Below are positions 25,459 through 34,049 of a stretch of DNA of 64,000 bases, piece by piece (the first letter of the stretch is position 1; each line of letters begins with the position of its first letter). The position numbers were made by a program, and so were the translations under genes. The stretch is taken from the NCBI GenBank assembly GCA_964469525.1, contig CAYXYU010000003.1, positions 124,001 to 188,000 on the forward strand. The letters run 5' to 3'. The notes beneath the pieces were generated by a model. That model saw nothing but the letters and a program-made list of their open reading frames with translations, made no database searches and was not told where the DNA came from. The DNA comes from JABDCD01 sp964469525. Lineage in GTDB: Bacteria > Pseudomonadota > Alphaproteobacteria > Rickettsiales > SXRF01.

Positions 25459-25914
25459 ATGCGCTTGCTGATTGCCGCCGTCGGCCGGATGAAGCCCGGC
25501 CCCGAGCAACAGCTTTATGCCGATTACCTCAAACGCCTGCCTTGGAAAGTCGAATGCAAGGAGTTCGACGTCCGGCTTCCGGAGGTGAAACAACGCAAAT
25601 CCCGCGAGGCCGAACTGTTGCTGGATGCCTGCGCGAAATACGAACGCCTCGTTGCGCTGGATGAAGGCGGCGGGCAGCTTTCCAGCCGCGAATTCACCAG
25701 GTCGCTAGGGAAATGGCGGCAGCAGGGTGTTGGCTCCTGCGCCTTCGTCATCGGCGGCGCCGACGGGCTGGACAAGCGAGTGCTGGAGAAAGCGCATCTG
25801 ACGTGGTCGCTGGGGCGGGTTACCTGGCCACATCTGCTGGTGCGCGCCCTGCTAGCCGAGCAGCTGTACCGTGCCCATAGCATCCTGACCAATCATCCCT
25901 ATCACCGCGATTAG
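25459..25914 (+). CDS. rlmH: 23S rRNA pseudouridine-1915 N3-methyltransferase
   Basis: SPOUT-class methyltransferase of 151 residues acting on helix 69 of 23S rRNA. Typical features are the RLLIAAVGRMK start, LDEGGGQLSSREFT, AFVIGGADGLDKRVLEKA and the invariant C-terminal LLAEQLYRAHSILTNHPYHR in outline. Three bases after rsfS, the usual arrangement. Complete. Confidence 0.96.
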   Translation: MRLLIAAVGRMKPGPEQQLYADYLKRLPWKVECKEFDVRLPEVKQRKSREAELLLDACAKYERLVALDEGGGQLSSREFTRSLGKWRQQGVGSCAFVIGGADGLDKRVLEKAHLTWSLGRVTWPHLLVRALLAEQLYRAHSILTNHPYHRD

Positions 25915-25988
25915 CTTTAAAATTCTCCTGTATAAACATGGTGCTGTGGTGTAGTATGCCGCTCGTTAATAATGAAAGAGACATAGCA

Positions 25989-26672
25989 ATGAGCTTAAGC
26001 CAGCATACGCTACGCTCCTACGACAAGCAGCTCGAGCGCCTGATGAGCCTCATCCTCGAGATGGGCGGCGAGGTGCGCAAGATGGTGCTGTCGGCGAAGG
26101 AGGCCTTCCGCTCGCGCGATGCCAATCGCGCCGCCGACGCCAAGGCCGCCGACAAGCATATCAACGATCTGGATCAGCAGATCGAGGAGGAGGCGACGAT
26201 CGTGCTCGCCCTGCAGAATCCCCTGGCGATCGACTTGCGCTTCGTTACTTCGGTCTTGAAAATCACCGGCATGCTGGAGCGGGCAGGCGACCTGGCCAAG
26301 AATACCGTCAAGCGCAGCGTCAAGATGGGGGAATTTGCTTCCGAGCCGGTGATCCTCAAGCTTGAGAAAATGGCCGACATCATCGTGGAAATGCTCGACG
26401 ATGCGCTGGCGGCCTTCGACAAGAAGGATACCGAAAAAGCCATTGCCGTATGGCGGCGCGATGAGGAAATCGATGATCTGTATCATGAGATATTCACCAC
26501 CATGCAGCAGGAGATGGCCTCGTCACCGGATAAGGTCGCCGTTTGCACGCATGTGGTGTTCGCCGCCAAGAACCTTGAGCGCGTGGCGGATTATACTACC
26601 AATCTGGCTAAGACCGTGTATTACGTGGTGTCCGGCAAGCGTGCCGACAAAACGGTACTGAAAAATTCCTGA
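25989..26672 (+). CDS. phoU: Phosphate-signalling protein PhoU
   Basis: 227-residue cytoplasmic protein of two tandem three-helix bundles, each with an E/D-x-D-type metal signature (LDQQIEEEATIVLALQNPLAIDLRF in outline at 66-90; WRRDEEIDDLYHEIF near 155). Start chosen at MSLSQHTLRSYDKQLERL, which fits the family; an in-frame ATG 51 bases upstream adds residues not found in PhoU. It normally restrains the Pst transporter and PhoR, but no pst or pho genes are nearby; here it stands alone between rlmH and gpmI. Confidence 0.93.
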   Translation: MSLSQHTLRSYDKQLERLMSLILEMGGEVRKMVLSAKEAFRSRDANRAADAKAADKHINDLDQQIEEEATIVLALQNPLAIDLRFVTSVLKITGMLERAGDLAKNTVKRSVKMGEFASEPVILKLEKMADIIVEMLDDALAAFDKKDTEKAIAVWRRDEEIDDLYHEIFTTMQQEMASSPDKVAVCTHVVFAAKNLERVADYTTNLAKTVYYVVSGKRADKTVLKNS

Positions 26673-26708
26673 TACGCGACGCGCTGCGTCCGCGATTCGA
26701 AGACTCAT

Positions 26709-28271
26709 ATGACTGCCTCTATCCAGACCCGCCCCAAACCGGTAGTGCTTGTGATTCTCGATGGCTGGGGCCATCGCGAAGCCTCGGAATATAATGCCAT
26801 CGCCGCGGCGCGCACACCGAACTGGGACCGTTTCATGCGTGATTATCCACACGGGCTGATCAACGCCTCCGAATTGCATGTCGGGCTGCCGGCGGGGCAG
26901 ATGGGCAATTCCGAAGTCGGACACATGAATATCGGCTCGGGGCGCGTGTTGATGCAGGACTTGCCGAAGATCGACGCTGCCATCAAAGACGGTTCGCTGG
27001 CGAAGAACCCGCGGCTGTTGGAATTCGTAAGCAAATTGAAATCCAGTCGGGGTGTATGTCATCTGATGGGATTGTTATCACCCGGCGGTGTGCATTCGCA
27101 TCAGCGCCATATGGCCGCACTGGCTAATATAGTAGCGCAGGCAGGCGTGCCGGTTGCAGTGCATGCCTTTCTCGACGGCCGCGACACACCGCCGAAGAGC
27201 GCGCTTGAGTATATTACGCAGTTTGAAGAAAAAACCAAAGCTCATCCAAACATTAAAATTGTTACTGTTTCCGGTCGCTATTATGCGATGGACCGCGACA
27301 AGCGCTGGGATCGCGTGGAACAGGCATATTCAGCCATGATAGCAGGTAAAGAGGGCAATCCACCTACTGCACGGACGGCGGTAGAAGAAAACTATGCTAA
27401 AGAAAGAACCGATGAATTCATGCCGCCCACTGGAATAGGAAATTACGTGGGTATGCGTGACGGTGATGGCCTTCTCATGACAAATTTTCGTGCCGACCGC
27501 GCTCGTGAAATTCTTACCGTGTTACTTGATCCTGATTTTAAAGAATTTGCCGCCTTTCCTGTAAAAAAAATCGCTGCTACGCTTGGCATGGTGGAATATA
27601 GCGAATCGCTCAATAAATTTATGCCTGCATTATTTCCCTCACAGCCTCTGACCAATATATTCGGCGAGGTGATTGCCGAGGCGGGATTAACGCAGCTGCG
27701 CATTGCCGAGACGGAGAAATATGCCCATGTCACCTTCTTCTTCAACGGCGGGCGCGAACAGGAATTTCCCGGCGAGGAGCGTATCCTGGTGCCGTCGCCG
27801 AAGGTAGCGACTTATGATGAGAAGCCGGAAATGTCCGCCTATGAAGTGACGGACCGGCTGGAGGAGGCGATTGCTTCTGATAAATTCGATGTCATCGTCG
27901 TTAACTATGCCAATACCGACATGGTGGGCCATACAGGGGATTTGAAGGCAGCGGCCAAGGCGGTGGAGGCGGTGGATACCTGCCTCGGGCGGCTGGCTGA
28001 CGCTGTGCTCGCCAAAGGCGGCGCGCTGCTGATCACCGCTGATCATGGTAATGCCGAAATGATGTTCGATGACGCGACGCATCAGCCACATACCGCCCAT
28101 ACGTTGAATCTGGTGCCGGCCATCGTCATCGCTGACCGGTTCCGGGGGAAGCGCCTGAAGATGCCGGAAGGCCGGCTCGGCGACGTCGCGCCGACGCTCC
28201 TGCAGCTGCTCGGCCTGCCGCAGCCGGCCGAAATGACGGGGCGGTCGCTGCTGTCTGATGCAGATGTATAG
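26709..28271 (+). CDS. gpmI: 2,3-bisphosphoglycerate-independent phosphoglycerate mutase
   Basis: Interconverts 3- and 2-phosphoglycerate using two Mn2+. 520 residues: metal ligand D18 in VILDGWG, nucleophile S68 in MGNSEVGHMNIG, HAFLDGRDTPP near 155, NFRADRAREI near 258, NYANTDMVGHTG near 398 and TADHGNAE near 440. Complete and of normal length. Codons between about 27020 and 27680 are distinctly AT-richer (about 42-50% GC in 60-base rows) than the flanks (above 60%), although no domain boundary falls there. Confidence 0.96.
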   Translation: MTASIQTRPKPVVLVILDGWGHREASEYNAIAAARTPNWDRFMRDYPHGLINASELHVGLPAGQMGNSEVGHMNIGSGRVLMQDLPKIDAAIKDGSLAKNPRLLEFVSKLKSSRGVCHLMGLLSPGGVHSHQRHMAALANIVAQAGVPVAVHAFLDGRDTPPKSALEYITQFEEKTKAHPNIKIVTVSGRYYAMDRDKRWDRVEQAYSAMIAGKEGNPPTARTAVEENYAKERTDEFMPPTGIGNYVGMRDGDGLLMTNFRADRAREILTVLLDPDFKEFAAFPVKKIAATLGMVEYSESLNKFMPALFPSQPLTNIFGEVIAEAGLTQLRIAETEKYAHVTFFFNGGREQEFPGEERILVPSPKVATYDEKPEMSAYEVTDRLEEAIASDKFDVIVVNYANTDMVGHTGDLKAAAKAVEAVDTCLGRLADAVLAKGGALLITADHGNAEMMFDDATHQPHTAHTLNLVPAIVIADRFRGKRLKMPEGRLGDVAPTLLQLLGLPQPAEMTGRSLLSDADV

Positions 28272-28341
28272 ATGACAAGATGATGGATAATAGGAAAACG
28301 AGCGGCAGGATACCTATCGTATCATCCATCATCCTGTCATC
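28271..28341. repeat. Inverted repeat enclosing the envC start
   Basis: Arms 28271-28288 and 28324-28341 are complementary over 18 bases (one G-T pair) around a 35-base loop. The 5' arm contains both candidate ATG codons of the envC-like gene. The wording of the arms, runs of GATGA/CATC, looks like a dispersed palindrome that became part of the signal-peptide coding sequence. Confidence 0.6.
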
Positions 28342-29476
28342 CATCATCGCCTTCACTGCCCACGCCGCCGTCAAGGACGATCTGGAGCAGACACAGAAGG
28401 AGCTCGAGGAATCCCGTATCACGCATGCCGGGCTCGCCGAGCGCGCGCAGAAGCTGGAAGAGGAACTGGCCTCCATCCAGCAGAAGCTGGTGGCGCTGGC
28501 CGGCCATATTCAGCAGGCCGAGAGCGACCTGTCGATGGCGGAGGATAAGCTGCGTATTCTCGATGAGCAGATGCGGGCTAAGGAAGCGGAACTGAAAACC
28601 CGGGAAAAGGACCTGCATGGGCTGGTGCAGGCCGCGTTGCGGCTCTCCCGCACGCCGCCCGAGGCAATGGTCATGATGCCGGGCGATATCACCCAGACCA
28701 TCAGAGCCGGTCGTGCGCTGAAGATGGCATCCGACGCCATTCGCCGCGAAACCGAGATGATCGGACTGCAGATGGGAGAGCTGCAGGAACTGCAGGGGAA
28801 AGTGGTCAGAAAGCGGGAGGATATACGCCGCCGGCAGGAAAAGCTGGCCGAGGAGCGTCAGGCTATGACCGAGCGGCTGGCTGAGCGGCAGGCACTGCAG
28901 GAGAAGCTCGGCCGCCGCCAGAAGGAGATGGAGGCGAAGATCGCCGGCTTGGCCAGGAAGGCCGAGGATCTGAAAGGCCTGCTCAGCTCGATCGAGCGCG
29001 AGGAGATGGAACAGCGGGAGGCAGCTGGATTACGCGAGGAGGAACGCTCGCCAACGCTCGCCCGCCGGTCCATGCGCTCTTTTGCTCGCGCGAAAGGCCA
29101 TGTCCGCACCCCGGTGGCAGGACGGCTGGCCGGAGAGTTCGGGGAGGCGGGCAGGGGAGGTATCCACAGCAAGGGTATCCTGATTGTCGCCCGCGAGCGG
29201 GCGCAGGTGACGGCGCCTTATGATGGCGAGGTGGTGTTCACGGGCCCTTTCCTTAATTATGGGCGACTGGTGATCCTGCGCCACAGTGACAATTTTCACA
29301 CGCTGCTGGCCGGCCTGCACCGGATCGATGCCGCGGTCGGTCAGTTTTTATTGGAAGGTGAGCCGATTGGTGCTATGGGAGATGGGGAGTCAGGGAGTCG
29401 ATTATACGTGGAACTTCGCAAAAACAACCAGCCGGTCGACCCTACCCCCTGGATACGTGGATTGAATGAGAAGTAA
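28280..29476 (+). CDS. EnvC-like murein hydrolase activator (coiled coil plus degenerate LytM/M23 domain)
   Basis: 398 residues. A signal peptide is predicted at 1-29 (IPIVSSIILSSIIAFTAHA, cut before AVKDD). A long periplasmic coiled coil covers about 35-260, and the C-terminal M23/LytM domain about 275-395. The zinc ligands of active M23 peptidases are not complete (GIHSKGILIVA where HxxxD is expected; RLYVELRKNNQPVDPTPW where HxH is expected), so it should activate an amidase rather than cut peptidoglycan. The start is one of two adjacent ATGs (28280/28283) buried in a long inverted repeat. It lies nine bases after gpmI and overlaps the ctpA leader, an order common in alphaproteobacteria. 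Confidence 0.88.
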   Translation: MMDNRKTSGRIPIVSSIILSSIIAFTAHAAVKDDLEQTQKELEESRITHAGLAERAQKLEEELASIQQKLVALAGHIQQAESDLSMAEDKLRILDEQMRAKEAELKTREKDLHGLVQAALRLSRTPPEAMVMMPGDITQTIRAGRALKMASDAIRRETEMIGLQMGELQELQGKVVRKREDIRRRQEKLAEERQAMTERLAERQALQEKLGRRQKEMEAKIAGLARKAEDLKGLLSSIEREEMEQREAAGLREEERSPTLARRSMRSFARAKGHVRTPVAGRLAGEFGEAGRGGIHSKGILIVARERAQVTAPYDGEVVFTGPFLNYGRLVILRHSDNFHTLLAGLHRIDAAVGQFLLEGEPIGAMGDGESGSRLYVELRKNNQPVDPTPWIRGLNEK

Positions 29477-29489
29477 CGCTAGGAGAATT

Positions 29490-30824
29490 ATGCGTCGTTT
29501 TATTAAATTATGCGTGGTGGGCGGATTGCTGGCCGCACCATTGGCCGCTTATGCCGCGAAGAACGACACGCTGCAGCTGTTGGATCTGTTTGGTGAAGTG
29601 TTCGAGCGCGTGCGCAGCGATTACGTCGAGGAAACCAATGATAGCGAGTTGGTGGAAGCCGCCCTCAATGGCATGCTGACCTCGCTCGACCCGCACTCCG
29701 GCTACATGAACGAAAAGGCCTTCAAGGAGATGCAGGTGCAGACCAAGGGCGAATTCGGCGGCCTGGGCATCGAGGTGACGATGGAAAACGGCCTGGTCAA
29801 GGTGGTCTCGCCGATTGACGACACGCCGGCTGCCAAGGCCGGTATCCTGCCGGGCGATTATATCAGTTATATCGACGATGAGCCCGTGATGGGACTCACT
29901 CTGTCGGAAGCGGTCGAGAAGATGCGCGGCAAGGTGGACTCGAAGGTGAAGCTGACCATTCTGCGCGAGAATCATCCCGAACCCATCGAAATGGCCATTA
30001 CCCGCGCCCAGATCAAGATCCGCTCGGCGCGCGCGCGTACCGAAGGCGATGACATCGCCTATATACGCCTTACCTCTTTCACCGAGCAGACTACCGACCT
30101 GATGCGCGACGAATTCAGGAAAATTAAAAAAGACCTGCCGAACCTGCGCGGGCTGGTGCTCGATCTGCGCAATAACCCCGGGGGGCTGCTGGAGCAGGCC
30201 GTGTCGGTCTCCGACGCTTTCCTGAAGGAAGGCGAGATTGTCTCCACGCGTGAGCGGGACCCGGGCCGTACCAAGCGCTACAGCGCCCATGGCGGCGACG
30301 AGCTGGTCGATGCGACCCTACCGGTGGTGGTGCTGGTCAATAACGGTTCGGCGTCGGCGTCGGAGATCGTTTCCGGCGCGCTGCAGGATCACAAGCGGGC
30401 GGTCGTGCTCGGTACCAAAACCTTTGGCAAAGGCTCAGTGCAGACGGTCATCCCCCTGACCGGCCACGGTGCCATCCGTCTGACTACTGCCCGCTACTAC
30501 ACCCCCTCCGGGCGCTCCATACAAGCCAAAGGTATCGAACCGGATATTCTGGTCGAGCAGGCGAAGATTGAGCCGATCAAAGGATCAGATCACGTCCGCA
30601 GCGAGGCCGATCTGCGCCGGCGACTGGAGAACCTGCAGGAGCTGAAGGAAAAAGAGAAGGAAAAGGATAGGCAGCAAAACGGGGAGGAGAAGGAAGACAA
30701 AGGAACCCAGAAATCCGCTCCCAACCCCAGTGAGATGGAGGCAGCAAGCGATTTCCAGCTGCAGCGGGCGCTTGATCTGCTGCGCGCGGTCAGCGTCTAC
30801 CGCCAGATAGCGCCCGGAAAATAA
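29490..30824 (+). CDS. ctpA: C-terminal processing peptidase (S41 family)
   Basis: 444-residue periplasmic serine protease. Signal peptide at 1-21 (ending PLAAYA), N-terminal helical part, PDZ domain at about 75-160 (GEFGGLGIEVTMENG, GILPGDYISYIDDEPV), and S41 catalytic domain with S289 in NNGSASASE and K314 in TFGKGSVQT, spaced 25 residues apart as in known CtpA enzymes. The C-terminal 70 residues carry a lysine/glutamate-rich linker. Start chosen at the ATG behind AGGAGA (29481); the frame is open slightly further upstream. Confidence 0.95.
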   Translation: MRRFIKLCVVGGLLAAPLAAYAAKNDTLQLLDLFGEVFERVRSDYVEETNDSELVEAALNGMLTSLDPHSGYMNEKAFKEMQVQTKGEFGGLGIEVTMENGLVKVVSPIDDTPAAKAGILPGDYISYIDDEPVMGLTLSEAVEKMRGKVDSKVKLTILRENHPEPIEMAITRAQIKIRSARARTEGDDIAYIRLTSFTEQTTDLMRDEFRKIKKDLPNLRGLVLDLRNNPGGLLEQAVSVSDAFLKEGEIVSTRERDPGRTKRYSAHGGDELVDATLPVVVLVNNGSASASEIVSGALQDHKRAVVLGTKTFGKGSVQTVIPLTGHGAIRLTTARYYTPSGRSIQAKGIEPDILVEQAKIEPIKGSDHVRSEADLRRRLENLQELKEKEKEKDRQQNGEEKEDKGTQKSAPNPSEMEAASDFQLQRALDLLRAVSVYRQIAPGK

Positions 30825-30842
30825 TACGCGGGGCCCGCCGCC

Positions 30843-32001
30843 ATGGCATGGAAGCTTAAGCTGAAGTTCCCGACATTCCCCAAGCTGCCCAAGCCTTTCG
30901 GATGGTCTTCTGCCTGGCTGTGGCGCGGAACGCTCGGGGTTCTGGTGCTGCTGGCCATGCTGCTCGTCGGGCTGCTGTGGATGTCGGGAGGTAGCGAAAC
31001 GGACGAAGCCTTTCGGGACGGGCGCCGCCTGCTGATCCGGCTCGACAGCAATACGATCGAAGGACGGCAGGTGATGCTGGACAAGATCGCTCCGGCTTCC
31101 GAGGCNNNNNNNNNNCAAACAGGAACCAGTTGTTGCCACTCCCGCCGACCGCCCCGCCGAGCCTATGCCGGTTGCATCCGGCATTCGCTCCGCCTTCCGC
31201 ACCATGGCTCCCATCAACCCGGCGCTCGGCGAGCAGACGCCGGAAGGAACCCTGCCGATTATTGCCGGCGACGGCACTACTCCCTGGCAATATTATGCCA
31301 AGCCGTATGAGCGCACAGGCAGCCTGCCGATGATTGCCGTTGTGGTCGGAGGGCTGGGGATGAATAAATCCGTGACCGAAGCGGCGCTGCAGCTGCCGGA
31401 CACCATTACACTGAGTTTTTCACCTTACGCCCGCGATGTGACCAGCTGGGGGATTGCGGCTCGCGCCGTGGGGCATGAGGTAATGCTCGACCTGCCGCTT
31501 GAACTCAGCACCTATCCCGCCTCCGATCCCGGCCCTTACGGGCTGCTGCTGGCGAATGACGGCGAGGAGAATGCCAGGAGATTGCGCTGGCTGCTGGGTC
31601 GCTTCACCGGTTATACCGGTTTCCTGATGCCGCAGAACGAAGCCTTTTCCTCCAGTGACGCAGCGTTCCAGGCACTGGTCAAATCGATCGGCGCCCGCGG
31701 CCTGCTGCTGGTAATCGGGCAGGAACCGGCCCGCGGCGAGACCAAGCAGATCCTGGCCGGGAGCAAGACGCCTGCCGTGGTGGCCGATCTGCTGATCGAC
31801 GAGGAACCCTCCGCCGCCGCCATCAAGACGCGCCTGCTGTCGCTCGAGCAGACGGCGCGCACGCGCGGCTACGCGGTGGGTATCGCCCAGCCCTACCCGC
31901 TTACCATGCAGCTTCTGGCGGAATGGGCGGCGGCGCTTGAAAAGACCGGGTTTGTGCTGGTGCCGGTGTCTTTCGCGGCGGGCTTGAATACCTCCTCCTG
32001 A
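30843..32001 (+). CDS. Divergent polysaccharide deacetylase (YibQ/DUF610), split by an assembly gap
   Basis: One gene interrupted by ten Ns at 31106-31115. The 5' part encodes a cytoplasmic N-terminus, one membrane anchor (GVLVLLAMLLVGLLWMSGG, about 36-54) and a linker. The 3' part, in another frame only because the gap length is arbitrary, reads KQEPVVATPADRPAEP, then the YibQ domain from PMIAVVVGGLGMNKSVTEAAL through EVMLDLPLE and FLMPQNEAF. The family lacks most deacetylase metal ligands and often sits next to ctpA/envC, as here, suggesting an envelope role. Followed closely by rppH. Confidence 0.85.
31106..31115. other. Scaffold gap of 10 Ns
   Basis: Ten consecutive Ns inside the yibQ-like gene. 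The number is probably a placeholder; the two coding halves are out of frame across it. Confidence 0.99.
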
Positions 32002-32006
32002 TCGCC

Positions 32007-32477
32007 ATGCGCGCGGATCTTCCTTATCGACCGGGCGTGGGCATTATGCTGATCAACCAGCACGGCATGGTGTTCGTGGCGCAGCGCATCGACATGGTTA
32101 CCGAAGCCTGGCAGATGCCGCAGGGCGGGATCGATGGGGGAGAAATACCGCTGCAGGCGGCGTGGCGCGAATTGAAGGAGGAGACCGGTACCGACAAGGC
32201 CGAGCTCATTCGGGAAAGTCGCGGCTGGCTGACCTACGATCTGCCCGACGAGCTGGTGCCGAAAATCTGGGGCGGGCGTTTCCGCGGCCAGCGGCAGAAA
32301 TGGTTTGCCATGCGCTTCACCGGCAGCGACAGCGATATCAATATCGAAACCGACGAACCCGAATTCAGCCGGTGGAAATGGGTCCGGATGGAAGAGCTCC
32401 CGCGCATCATTGTTCCCTTCAAGCGCAAACAGTACCAGGCGCTGATCGAGGAATTTGGGGATATTTTAGCGTCATAG
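32007..32477 (+). CDS. rppH: RNA pyrophosphohydrolase
   Basis: Nudix hydrolase of 156 residues that removes pyrophosphate from mRNA 5' ends and so starts decay. N-terminus LPYRPGVGIMLIN and a complete Nudix box GGIDGGEIPLQAAWRELKEETG (residues 41-62; GX5EX7REUXEEXGU pattern) are visible, followed by WLTYDLPDELVPKIWGGRFRGQRQKWF in outline, which is diagnostic for RppH. Five bases after the yibQ-like stop, likely the last gene of the envelope operon. Confidence 0.95.
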   Translation: MRADLPYRPGVGIMLINQHGMVFVAQRIDMVTEAWQMPQGGIDGGEIPLQAAWRELKEETGTDKAELIRESRGWLTYDLPDELVPKIWGGRFRGQRQKWFAMRFTGSDSDINIETDEPEFSRWKWVRMEELPRIIVPFKRKQYQALIEEFGDILAS

Positions 32478-32486
32478 GCTTAGTTC

Positions 32487-33140
32487 ATGCTTTCCCGTTG
32501 TCATAGCAATGCCGTTCCTTTTGCGATTATAGCCGCCATCGGCACCTGGTCCGCCATCAATCCCTATGACAAGCTTACCTGGTTTCTGGAGGCATTGCCC
32601 ATTCTCCTGCTGTTCCTGGCGGCAATACTGACCTCCAGGCGTTTTACCTTCACGCCGCTGGCTTACTGGCTCTTTGCTCTGGGGTGCGCGCTGGTGCTGA
32701 TTGGCGCGCACTACACCTACTCCCGGATGCCGGCATTCGAGGCATTGAAGGATTTGCTGTCGCTGGAGCGCAACCACTATGACCGCTTCGGTCATTTCTT
32801 CCAGGGGTTCGTGCCGGCCATCATTTTCCGGGAAGTGGCTCTGCGCACTTCCCGCCTCCAGCGCGGGCTGTGGCTATGGATAATCGTAATCGCGCTCTGC
32901 ACGACGAAGAGCGTCATCTACGAGTTTGCCGAATGGTGGACGACGATTATCCTGGGTGAAAGCGCGCACGAATTCCTGGCGATGCAGGGCGATGAGTGGG
33001 ACGCGCAGAAAGACATGTTCTGGGCTTTCACCGGCAGCATTGCGGCGCTGTGGACACTGTCACGGCTGCATGACCGGCAGCTGGCGCGGCTGGCTAAGCA
33101 GTCTGCTTCTCCGGCGGCGTCAGCGGGGCGGCGTGGGTGA
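32487..33140 (+). CDS. YjdF-like inner-membrane protein (DUF2238)
   Basis: 217 residues with about six membrane helices. Family landmarks: GAHYTYSRMPAFE near 72, ERNHYDRFGHFFQGFVPA near 90 and EFAEWWTTIILGESAHEFLAMQGDEWDAQKDMFW in outline near 145, whose conserved His, Glu and Asp residues would face one side of the membrane. Function unknown. It starts nine bases after rppH and its 3' end overlaps the convergent gene at 33094-33753 by 47 bases, so the last 15 residues are probably dispensable. Confidence 0.87.
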   Translation: MLSRCHSNAVPFAIIAAIGTWSAINPYDKLTWFLEALPILLLFLAAILTSRRFTFTPLAYWLFALGCALVLIGAHYTYSRMPAFEALKDLLSLERNHYDRFGHFFQGFVPAIIFREVALRTSRLQRGLWLWIIVIALCTTKSVIYEFAEWWTTIILGESAHEFLAMQGDEWDAQKDMFWAFTGSIAALWTLSRLHDRQLARLAKQSASPAASAGRRG

Positions 33141-33753
33141 AGTAGGCATAGATAAGCCCGCTGACGATAGCGGCGAAGAAGCACCAGACCGATACCAGGT
33201 TGACGCGATAGAAGTAATAGGCGGCCAGGAAAGCAGCCACGTTGATAACCCCCAGCCAGCGAATAAAAGGGCGGCTGGAGCAGAAAAACCCGGCGCAGGT
33301 GGCAGCGGCGTATATGGTGACGGCATAGGGCGGTGCGGGCAGCGGGTTATCATAGAAAATGCAGTTGCTGAGGATTTCGGCGGTGAACCCGAAGCGCAGC
33401 ATGATCAGCGCCGTATAGCCTGCCACTCCCGCCCCGATTGCGCCGGCGATAGCGATCAACCGCCGGTGCTGTCGGCTCGATTCGATCAGGTACAGGCTGA
33501 CGGGGATTATCAGCGGCCAGACGATGCCGGCAAATCCGGAGTAGAGTTGCGTCAGCCAGTATTGCGCCCTTTCGGAGTAGCCATGCAGCAGGCACAGCCA
33601 GAGCAGACCTTCCAGCAGCTGCTGTACGGCGAACAGTAACGGTACGGAAGCCAGCGCCCTTTCGCGCGGCGTTTCGGTTTTGCGGAGCGAGGCAATGCCG
33701 ATACCGGCCAGTGCGGCACCTGCCGCAAAGCTGGCGCTTGGGGAAAAGCACAT
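33094..33753 (-). CDS. Multispanning membrane protein (DUF6629-like)
   Basis: 219 residues beginning MCFSPSASFAAGAALAGIG, an N-terminus shared by a membrane family of unknown function (DUF6629 as I recall it). The conserved PLLFAVQQLLEGLLWL helix follows near residue 33, and about seven membrane segments are predicted. Start chosen at 33753 with AAGGGG seven bases upstream; the frame is open further but those residues have no family support. Convergent with and overlapping the YjdF-like gene. Confidence 0.75.
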   Translation of the reverse strand: MCFSPSASFAAGAALAGIGIASLRKTETPRERALASVPLLFAVQQLLEGLLWLCLLHGYSERAQYWLTQLYSGFAGIVWPLIIPVSLYLIESSRQHRRLIAIAGAIGAGVAGYTALIMLRFGFTAEILSNCIFYDNPLPAPPYAVTIYAAATCAGFFCSSRPFIRWLGVINVAAFLAAYYFYRVNLVSVWCFFAAIVSGLIYAYFTHAAPLTPPEKQTA

Positions 33754-33939
33754 AAAACGCCCCTTTCTGCCGCCAGTAGTAGCGAATGCGGCGCCGTTCG
33801 GCAACGACTCGATTGACGCAGGCGCTAAAAACCTTTCTATGATGGAGCCATGTGGGAGGCCTGCCGCCAGCGTTCTGATGGTGCTGTGGCTGCTGTAGCA
33901 TGTAAAGCACGCGGCGCGAATGAAGACCTGGTGCGGCGT

Positions 33940-33953
33940 TTGACCGGCGTCAA
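33940..33953 (+). promoter_or_regulatory. FNR/FixK-type palindrome upstream of pta-ackA-ATPase operon
   Basis: TTGAC-CGGC-GTCAA, a perfect two-half-site palindrome of the CRP/FNR superfamily form TTGAN-N4-NTCAA, extended by one more matched T/A pair (33939/33954). It lies about 103 bases before the pta start. A possible -10 TATCCT (33975-33980) would put the site near -41, the class II activator position. Regulation by an FNR/FixK-like oxygen sensor is inferred. Confidence 0.6.
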
Positions 33954-34049
33954 ATACAGGCGCAGCCATTTCTGTATCCTTGAATGGACCTCCTGGTGCG
34001 GGGGGAGTATGTATGGTATTGATTTCTTATGTATGAAAGGGTTAATGCC

